64,000 bases of DNA from Hyphochytrium catenoides (lineage: Eukaryota > Sar > Hyphochytriomycetes > Hyphochytriales > Hyphochytriaceae): assembly GCA_900088475.1 (NCBI GenBank), contig FLMG01001379.1:23445-87444 (forward strand). The letters are read 5' to 3'. The notes under the pieces are model-generated. The model had not been told where the DNA came from and ran no database searches. It was given only the letters and a program-made list of their open reading frames with translations. Numbering within the stretch: the stretch's first letter is position 1; every line of letters begins with the position of its first letter. This document shows, in pieces, positions 56,506 to 64,000 of this stretch. The translations under genes and the position numbers were made by a program.

Positions 56506-57261
56506 TCATTCGACGTCCTGAGCTTGCCGGTACTGAAGCCTGGTGTCCTTTGTGCTGGAGCTAAGGTCAAGCAAAACTGAGAGACACATCAGCTTAGGCA
56601 TTGTTGCCAGCAAGCGTTCGGTCTGTAGGTCTGCGTTTGCTGTGATTAGGATTTTGTACTGAGAGGAAGGGGCAAGATAGGGAAGGGTGACGTCCATCCC
56701 ATAGCTTGCATTCCCTTGCTTCATTGGACATGGTAGGCCGTGCATCTGTTACCAGGAGTGAGACGCGAAGTTTTACTTTGCCGTCAGCCATGACATCTGT
56801 AAGCGATCTTACCTGGATGGATCCAAATCCCATAGGGAGCGAGATGGACTCTTCTCCACAGCTATTTCCCTCATGAGAGAAGACTTTCCTGGATCCCATA
56901 TACACCTCCAAGCTGTAGTTACCTGAGGAGATCGCATCCTGCCAAGGCAACACGGTCATAACAAACCCTAGTCAGCTTAGTGGTCAACATCTGAAAACGC
57001 AACTAGGTTGAGATGCACCTTTAGGGTACCCTCGGCGCGAAGGGACACGGGCTCACCCTTAACTGGAGCCAAAGGATGGGCACTAATGTCAGTGAACGTT
57101 ATCAAAGTTTCCTTATCTGAGCAGTCGCGGGCAGTAATGGACGTCCTGAGGCCGTGGTGAGTGTCCATATCACCGGCGTTCCCTTGCAGATATAGCCCTT
57201 GCGCATGGTAAGGTTGAAGTTGAAGGAGCGCAGCAAAAAGTAGCACCACCACGAGCATCAT
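56506..57261 (-). CDS. Secreted ML-domain (NPC2/MD-2-like) lipid-binding protein, 3 exons
   Basis: A soluble lipid-recognition protein for the lumen or secretion. The start at 57261 gives a clear signal peptide (MMLVVVLLFAALLQLQPYHA). The mature part opens with RDCSDKETLITFTDIS and PLAPVKGEPVSLRAEGTLK. An exon with SGNYSLEVYMGSRKVF and GNSCGEESISLPMG follows, then a third exon with MDVTLPYLAPSSQYKILITA and LMCLSVLLDLSS, ending at 56506. The Cys spacing and the two-sheet pattern ending in a Pro-x-x-Tyr strand and a final Cys strand are those of a single ML domain. The third exon requires splicing at GTAAG after IQ (about 56813); reading through instead gives a different, less convincing end. 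Confidence 0.75.
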
Positions 57262-57826
57262 TCTGCAGTCTAGGAAGCGTATCCTCTATCTCTCTAATAT
57301 CTCAACAAGGAAGTACGTCTGACCCACAAACAAGCCGAAATCCCTCAAAAGATTTATGGTCAAAGGACTGCTGACCCCAAGAGAACTTGACTAAGTGACC
57401 AACGTGATGGGACGGAACCAGGACCAGAAGAGAGCATGCCACATCGACCAAGCTTCGATCTCAGCACAAGGATATGAACACGTTAGACAACAGCACAACG
57501 AAGTACAAAGGGTTACTGTAGAATAACCCACTCTTTCCCCCACTCCCGCAAAGTTCTTATTCCACCTAAAGGATTCTTTTTTTATATGACTTTCTACAGC
57601 GTGTCCTGCTAGTTCCCAGTGAACTTCAGAACACGAGGAATCAAGAGACAGAGTAGTTTTCTCTCTTCAATCATCATGGTGATGAATGATCTGAGACTTC
57701 GCTGCTCACCTGGTCATCCTATAAAGGGCACACCCGTGCGTGCTTGAGCGTATTGCCTTTGCCTCATTGCTGTTTGCAGAGCATTGCTCCTCAGAGGACC
57801 CGTGATCGCTTTGACTGGTCGTCTTC
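57262..57826. other. Divergent intergenic region
   Basis: About 565 bases between the ML gene (-) and the recombinase gene (+). A TATAAAG-like sequence lies at about 57720, some 105 bases before the recombinase start. No terminal inverted repeat was recognised here. Confidence 0.45.
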
Positions 57827-60088
57827 ATGGCATCAGCGTCAGAATCGGAGACACAAGTGACCTCTACCGATGCCAAACCTGTCTCTGTGACGTCCAGGAA
57901 TGGCTACATCAATTCGATGGTGAAGTTCCTGGCATGGCTTTCCACCAATAGAAGGCATCTTTTAGAGGAAGAGTTTCTCGAGGCTGGTTCTCTCATTAAG
58001 CAGCAAGGAGAGAATGAGAACAAACAAAGGGGACGAGAAGACGAAGAGCAAACGGGGGTCGGTAACTCCTTGAGTGAAGCGACGATAAAGATTCTAATAG
58101 AAGGGCGCCCTGACTTGCCTCCAATCAAGTTTAAGAAGCTTGCTTCGCAGGACTTTAAAACATGGTTAGGCACACTTAGGAAGAAAGATGGCACAAAGCC
58201 TGGCTACTCCAGTTACCTCGGGCATCGAGCAGCCCTGGTCAACCTCTATCGCGAACACGGCAGGCTGATGTCACGGACGCTTGAGGCGGAGTTACGGAGA
58301 CTCTTTAGAGGCCTAAAGAGGCAGAGAGCAGCAGGAACAGGTGCAGCCCAGGGCAGGTGGGAAGGAGGAAAAGCTCCTCTTTCCTTCACCCTGCTGCAAT
58401 TCCTAGCCAAGGAGATGCTGCAACGGAACTCTCGAGACTTAATGTTCGCACGCACATTTCTGATCTTGTGCTGGAATTTGATGTCTCACGCAGGCAACGT
58501 CATGTCTGTGTGCTTTGAAGATATGGAGCTCTTTGAAGATGCATTGCGCATCTATTTTGTACCCATGAAGAACGATCAGTCTGGGAACCAGCCACAGGGA
58601 GACCCAAGACACATTTATGCAAACCCTGTTCTGCCAGCGATATGCCCTATGCTAGCACTTGGACTATACTGGCTGTCTTTCCACTTCTCTAACAATGAAA
58701 AAAAGCTCTTTCCGGGCAATAGTCAGGAGGATCGCCTCCGGAAGATACTTCAGAGGTTCCTTGCACAGCAAGATGTTTCAGCGGAATTGGCGAGGAGAGG
58801 GATTAGCGCCAAGGATATAGGATTTCAGTCTATAAGAAAGGGTGCGGCAGCCTTCGTGTCATCAGGATCTACTGCTTGTCCCTCATCTGCAGCCATCCAC
58901 CTGAGAGCGGGCTGGAGTTTAGGAATAGTGCAAGACACTTCTCACCGGTATGAGGCTGCGGCAGACATGCATGTGGGTCGGACAGTGTGCGGTTTGCCCT
59001 CTGACAGAGCAGAATTTTCTCTGCTGCCGCCTCGCTTTAAGGCCGATTGTAATAGGGAGATTGTCACCAAAGCCGTAGGCCTGTGCTTTCCAGCTCTGCC
59101 GTCTGAGCTAACCCTGATAGCAGAGCATGCTTTAGCATCTGTTCTCTACCATCTCGACTTTCTTCGAAAAACTCTGCCCCCTGGCCACTATTTACTACGG
59201 ACTTTGCCATTTCGTGAGGATCTTGACTTCATACAAGAAGCGCGGCAGTCAGTTGTTTGCAATCTTCCAGATCCTGCGGAAGGTCTGTATGCAACTGGCA
59301 TACCACCCCATATTTCTACATTGAGGGAGTTGCGAGAGCTATCATCACGTCTGGATCGCAGCATGGAGATGCAAGCACAGTACGCCGAGGACATTGTCTC
59401 GAGAGTTGCTGATCAATTGATCAAAGAGCTTGATGCTCACGCAATTGGAGGAGGAGCTGTCACAAGTACGGGACTACGGAATACTATCATGGACTGCCTT
59501 CACGAAGTATCTGCTACTACCAGAGCCTCCGTTGCCCCTGCCCTTGCAGCGGTAGAAGAGCAGCAGGCGCCGAACGCGCGAGAAGGAAGGCATGTCTCGG
59601 GACAGGGTAATGAAGGTTATTCTATAACAGGGTCCAGGCAGGTTGAGGCTTCCACTGAAACAACAATAACAGGGAGAGCAGTGTATTGCTGGGGTGGAAG
59701 GCTCCATCCTGTACCCCAAGACTTCCAGCTTCCGACGGGAAGCGTTTCTGAAGCTTGGAGGCTATGGTGCTGTGGTGATCAAGTTAACGGCCGTCCATAT
59801 CCTCCACTGAGAACAGTGCATCCGTCAGACCTGGAATCAAGGAATTCAAGAAAGCGATTCTGTGAGTACAAGTTTTTGATGGGTCTTATAGAGGCTAAAG
59901 CAAAGGAATTGGGGCTGTGGAAGACGCAAATGACAATTGCAGAGGCACTGTCGACATTTACAGCTTGCCAGGATGTTGTCAAAGTCTCCGAAACTTCGGA
60001 GAAGAATCGGAAGCGACGAACAAGTCAGCTATCATGGGTGACTGTCGCTACTTTGAAACGGAAAAAGGGAAAAGCGGATACTGCCTAA
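57827..60088 (+). mobile_element. Crypton-like tyrosine recombinase ORF with GCR1_C-like C-terminus, intronless
   Basis: A 753-residue uninterrupted ORF. Residues about 20-160 resemble a core-binding SAM-like domain (NGYINSMVKFLAWLS; SSYLGHRAALVNLYREHG). Residues about 185-400 are a tyrosine-recombinase catalytic domain in the Crypton style: LCWNLMSHAGNVMSVCFEDM, YFVPMKNDQSGN (K248), RHIYANPVLPAICPMLALGL, FQSIRKGAAAFVSSGSTACP (R337), LRAGWSLGIVQD and HRYEAAADMHVGRTV (Y375). Residues about 628-720 resemble the GCR1_C DNA-binding domain (SVSEAWRLWCCGD, PPLRTVHPSD, SRKRFCEYKF), followed by a basic tail. Two usual catalytic residues look replaced: His221 at the box I Arg position and Gln334 at the first position of HxxR. 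Either an intact element ORF or a host-adopted one. Confidence 0.8.
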
Positions 60089-60809
60089 TGGCTCTGCGGT
60101 CCGCGAATGTATTTGACTTTACCTCTCGGGCATCTCTTGCATTATTTGTCTCGTGTATCTGCTTCGTCAAGAAGGCTCCTTTTCATGACTTACGACTACC
60201 GCACTATACCAATGAATGTCAAACAGCTGCTAGTCATGATGAACCAAGCTTCCTTTAAGCCAGCCCTTTCAGTCTTACGCTTAAATCCATCATATCATAT
60301 ATTATTGTTATCTGCAATCGCAGCTGAAAACTGGCGGCCAAAAAGTATGCTTGAATATAATGGCTTCTCTGGATCCTTGAGCACGTTCCCCTCGTTTACA
60401 ATCTGCAGAGGTTTCCATCTTCCAAGAAAGTAACACCTTTCCCTTTCACCCTATCTGCCCAGCATAACCCGGCCTAAGTTGCTCCTATCTTGCTATTCGG
60501 CGGAGTACATACGTGCTCTCAAGCAACGCGTAGACTAATGCTTATCGGCCGCTTCCTTGCAGAACGAAAAACAAATGCTAGTTTTGCGCACCATCTCATA
60601 GGGTGTGTATGGTGCAATCCTTAAGGTCATCCTCTGGACCTTAGGCTAACTAAATCCTTACATACAGGTCGAATGGCCACAAGATATAAATGATGGACCT
60701 TAGACACTGCTGACATTAGCAGTGGCTGGCTTGGGCATTTTCTCTGCCAGAGCCTAAGAAGATATAATAACGTACCGAGACACAATGAGTGACTTTGTAT
60801 ACACTTTCA
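60089..60809. other. Intergenic region, no gene seen
   Basis: About 720 bases downstream of the recombinase and beyond the end of the DHHC gene. Short frames only. If the recombinase is a mobile element, its right boundary should lie here, but I could not find one. Confidence 0.5.
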
Positions 60810-62600
60810 CTAATCGACTCTCCCTACCTTGCGTTGTGCAGCTCTCCGCTTGCGCAGCCTGGCGGAGGCAGCCTTCCTTTGCTGATCCAGATACTCATAA
60901 GTGTTAATCTGCCGCCACCCTTCAACAAGTTGTCAGTCAAAAACACCGAACTCCTTCGTGCGTGGATGAAAACGTGGTACTTACACAGCATGATGTGGAA
61001 GCTTAGTAGCTGCAGAACGCTCAGCAGCACTGGAATGTTGAAGACAGATAGGATGCTCGCAAAAATGAACATGAAGCTTGGAGAGAATACGGAGACCAAA
61101 AAGCATGGGCCATCTTTGGAGCAGTCGAATGCATATTTCACTGTGAAGAGAGGTATCGACTTATCAGCGCCTATTGATCAGTTGGGAATGGACAACTTCC
61201 TCTGCAAATAAAGAACTCACGAGATCTATCCAGCCATTCCCACTCCATAAGAGAGGACCCCAGAAGGTACATGCACATAAACACATGGATGGCGGACATC
61301 AGACAAGCGCCTAGGACGGAGGCGAAGAACCATCTGTGTGGAGGGAGAACCAGAGAGGCGAACAGTGCGGGTCAAACAAAGCTGCGTGATCACAATCAAG
61401 CCCCGCCTGCCGTTGAGTATCGTACTTTTTGGTGGGTTCGTCCGGCCAAGGGCGGCGGCCTAACTGCTCACCACGGATGGCGCTACAAAGGTTTATTGCT
61501 ACCTCATACTTCTACATGATCCTCTTTATAGATGTCTCAAGAGGGTCAAGAATCAGTGTATGGGCTCTCATCGTCTCTTTTCATGACATCTTATTCACCC
61601 AAACCTCAAGCCCGCCTCAGCTCCCGTGTGATCATGCATTACACACCTGTAGTTCTTCGACCCAACGCAGTTATTGATCGCCACACAATGATGATCATAG
61701 TCCTGCACACACTTGTTGCACCGCCTGCAGTGTTTGGAACTTCTCTTCCTGTTCAGGGGTGAGATTTGATAAATGCCCGGGGCAAAGGTTCACAGAGATT
61801 TGCGGTGATGATGGCACACGGTGAGAATGCTGCAGGAGTGTCTTTTCAAGTCAAACGGACGTACACTGCCAGACGGCACAAGTTGCAGAACATGTACTCC
61901 TGAACGTCTACTCCTTCAGGAGCTTTTGTGGGCTAAGGATCAATAGAAGAGTCAGACACATGGCCAGGTCTGAAGAGAACGGCTATAGCACTTGTCATAC
62001 CAAGATATGCAGGGCCTTGCTGTCAACTGGGTCTATTGTCGTGGCTACACCCGTCACAAGGCCCACGACTATGGCAAGGATACTGTATAGCTGCCCAGTA
62101 CGATAATTAGTGTCACATCTCAGCATAGGACCGAAGGGATATAAGTATCATGAACACCTACAGCGGTAAGGACAGCAGCGCCGGTGACACTCTGAGAGAC
62201 TAAAAGCACTATCGGATAGAGTGTTGTCAACTGAAGAAGCCAAGCCACCCATGATAACACCTGCAGGAATGGGATTAGACTTCCTTATGTCCTCAAGAGT
62301 TCTTGGAGCTCGTGGTGCTTGTACCTGAAGGAACTCGAACGGCCAATGCCATCCATTCTTAACCACTTCCATTCTGTGACTCAGGGCATCTTCGCCTGCA
62401 CCATCGGCAGGGGCAGTGATCTGAGGTCCATTTATTGCTGACTTGTTACTTGCCAAATCTTGAAGTGACCTCTTTGACCCTTCTGAGGTTTCTGCAGTGG
62501 TAACTTCAAGAGTCGAGCAGACAAGAGGCGGCTCTTCTCTTCGAGATGCCATTGCCCTCAGGTAGCTGCTGCTTGCAGCCTCCTCTTTACTGGTTATCAA
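60810..62600 (-). CDS. DHHC-type protein S-palmitoyltransferase
   Basis: Attaches palmitate to Cys residues of membrane proteins. After a hydrophilic N-terminus (start 62600, or 62552 at the second Met) comes [11 protein letters not shown], which leads into TM1 ([20 protein letters not shown]) and TM2 ([19 protein letters not shown]). The cysteine-rich domain follows: [31 protein letters not shown] and [13 protein letters not shown] (about 61764-61648). The catalytic DHHC is intact. Two more hydrophobic helices follow (about 61310-61260 and 61110-60975; [20 protein letters not shown]). The TTxE-type motif is present as NTYEYL, and the protein ends with a basic tail at 60810. Four membrane helices are the family norm. 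Confidence 0.85.
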
Positions 62601-63062
62601 ACAGAAGTATCAGCAGCGTGGCAGCTAAACGCCTAGAGACCGAGCGCGGGAGGCTCTCTACAGAATGACCACCTTGAGCGGCACCGCCAGGAAAACGAAG
62701 AATGCTAGATGATCAGGGCTGAAGGGCCGGCGCCTTGTTCCTTTTCATTCTGTGAGACCGAACAGCTTTCATCTCAGGAGGGCAGTCAAGGTGAGGAGTA
62801 CATCAGGGCGTCGTCCTAACCCGGATAATATGAGTCTAAAGCCAATTATTCTAATATATGACTTAAATTTATCTAGAATGCCTGAGTAAAAAGAAGAAGC
62901 TTCCTCCTCCTGCCGCTTCGTGCAGAAAGACTGTCTCATCACAACTCTACAGAGTTCTGCCAGAGGAAGCAGACTTGAACTAGTGAGCTATCGCCATCAT
63001 GATCATGGACCACCGAGCACTCATCACCACACGGTACAGCGGGCCCTAGAGGAAAGGAGAGT
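62601..63062. other. Intergenic region, no gene seen
   Basis: About 460 bases between the DHHC gene start and the end of the last gene. Nothing recognisable beyond short frames. Confidence 0.5.
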
Positions 63063-64000
63063 CTAGGCTGCATTCAGAGCTAAGGCAAAGGCAGGAAGTG
63101 TCGATAACATCAGAGTCGATAGGAAGAAAGGATTCATTGGTACGCTGAGATCTCTAATAGAAGGTACAAAGAGCAGGAAAAGGCCAAGAGACTCACACGA
63201 CCTAGCCCTTGGACCGGGTGACTTGTTCTTTAGAAACCCATTAGCTTTAGACTGAACCTCTACTCGGCAAGCCCTTCTCATTAGCGATTCGCTTACGGAC
63301 GTACTATTTATAAAAACATTGAGGCCTGTGCTAACCCAAAGGTAGATCGACGTCACGGCAAACTATACAGGGCAAGGCACCTCTGGCTGCCTGTGCTTAG
63401 GGCTGGACATACCAGCCGCTGTCCTGGGCATGTTGTGCGCACACCCAATGCTCAAAAGCCCCTCCCGCCTCTGCTCGTCTGCTCTCAAGTAGCTGGACCT
63501 TTCTAAGGCCTCCAATGACAAACTGCCGTTCCCAGTCGACCTTCTCATCGGCAGCTCTGAGAGACTGTAGGAGCGTTTGCCTGCCCTCCGCCGTCATGCA
63601 AGCACTCCTAAGCTTTGCAATAGCCTCTCCCACAGATTGGCCTCCGGCGGCTCCTTGAAACTCCTTGGCCCTCTCTACGAGCTCTTTGATTTGTTCCTTC
63701 GTCTGGTTATCGAGTCTGTGCCTTAGAATGCTCTCCGCGTACAACTCTAAGTCGCTGACGCTCTTTAGGAAGATCAGCGCTCCCAGCGGTGAGCCAGGTA
63801 CCATTGCAACCATTCCGATGAGCTTCAAAAATGTGCAGGTTCCCATAATGACTGGTGCCGCTTTGACGAAGATTTTTCCGGGCTTTTTAATCTGCAGAGT
63901 AGCTGCATCATCCGGAAGAGAGCAAGGAAACCCCCGGTTGAAGGCCTCACATACGAATCGCAGCTCACATTCATCGTGCAAGAGTTCCTTCATCCTTCGC
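63063..64000 (-). CDS. Unknown membrane-associated protein, 5' partial
   Basis: Not recognised. The frame is open to the window edge, so the gene probably begins beyond it. The main exon (to about 63403) has IKKPGKIFVKAAPVIMGTCT, a moderately hydrophobic segment (FLKLIGMVAMVPGSPLGALI), then charged helices (KEQIKELVERAKEF; IAKLRSACMTAEGRQTL). A GTATG donor near 63408 probably joins it to a second exon (about 63360-63200; SIYLWVSTGLNVFIN) and a final hydrophobic end (MNPFFLSTLMLSTLPAFALA), stopping at 63063. The pattern of I-x-x-Pro-x-x-F-x-x-K-x-x-P followed by hydrophobic helices recalls the tails of large multidomain NTPase-type proteins in protists, but this is a loose impression. Confidence 0.45.

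Noticed and set aside
56594-56959. Unspliced reading of the ML gene second exon to a stop at 56594
   Set aside because: It loses the final ML strands; splicing at the GTAAG near 56813 recovers the PYLAPSSQYKILI and final Cys strand in phase.
60824-61211. Plus-strand open frame of about 140 codons at the DHHC gene
   Set aside because: It is the antisense shadow of the last DHHC exons, which carry the NTYEYL motif and membrane helices on the minus strand.
1-64000. CRISPR arrays, bacterial operons, rRNA genes or an origin of replication
   Set aside because: None is visible. Spliceosomal introns throughout show nuclear eukaryotic DNA, so prokaryotic features are not expected.

Overview
The window is nuclear DNA from an intron-rich, gene-dense microbial eukaryote. 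Genes lie on both strands. Most are cut into short exons by GT-AG introns of roughly 60 to 350 bases, and neighbouring genes are often only 20 to 600 bases apart. The mix of a class C receptor, a PI3-kinase, SMP and VASt lipid-transfer domains, a DHHC enzyme, an EF-hand CorA transporter and a Crypton-like recombinase suggests a protist, perhaps of the stramenopile/alveolate (SAR) type. The sequence alone does not fix the lineage. A 63-base run of N at 51134-51196 shows that this is a draft assembly. Exon borders were read by eye from GT-AG signals, reading phase and family resemblance; there was no transcript evidence.

Left part (1-11.2 kb), cofactor and metabolic genes: riboflavin kinase (+) faces lumazine synthase (-) tail to tail, so two riboflavin/FMN pathway genes sit side by side. 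The lumazine synthase carries an unusual hydrophobic C-terminal tail. A uridine kinase with an N-terminal membrane anchor follows, then a poorly resolved candidate gene, an intronless membrane-anchored purple acid phosphatase and an intronless FMN-dependent old yellow enzyme.

Signalling block (12-24.4 kb): the most striking locus is 12021-18903. In matching splice phase, a signal peptide and small Cys-rich/EGF-like ectodomain lead into a class C-like seven-helix receptor and then directly into a PI3-kinase. This kinase has a C2 domain inserted inside the N-lobe of its catalytic domain. Convergent to it is a CorA-type Mg2+ channel gene (-) with two canonical EF-hands and a long N-terminal tail carrying four repeats that resemble basophilic-kinase sites.

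Middle (24.4-29.7 kb): a gene-poor stretch with possible retroelement remnants, then a gene for an all-helical protein built of repeats of about 20 residues, then apparently empty DNA.

Lipid-transfer block (29.8-51.1 kb): a giant gene (+) of about 17 kb encodes armadillo-like repeats interleaved with three related PH domains and ends in a membrane segment plus an SMP lipid-transfer domain. Tail to tail with it lies a gene (-) for a beta-trefoil plus VASt (sterol-transfer-type) protein, truncated by the assembly gap.

Right part (51.2-64 kb): an acidic protein with weak BAG6-like features (-), a histidine phosphatase (+) whose stop lies about 21 bases from that of a secreted ML (NPC2/MD-2-like) lipid-binding protein (-), an intact intronless Crypton-like tyrosine recombinase ORF with altered catalytic residues (+), a DHHC palmitoyltransferase (-), and a partial unknown membrane protein (-) running off the end. 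Phosphoinositide, membrane-contact and lipid-binding functions recur. Any shared pathway is inference only.
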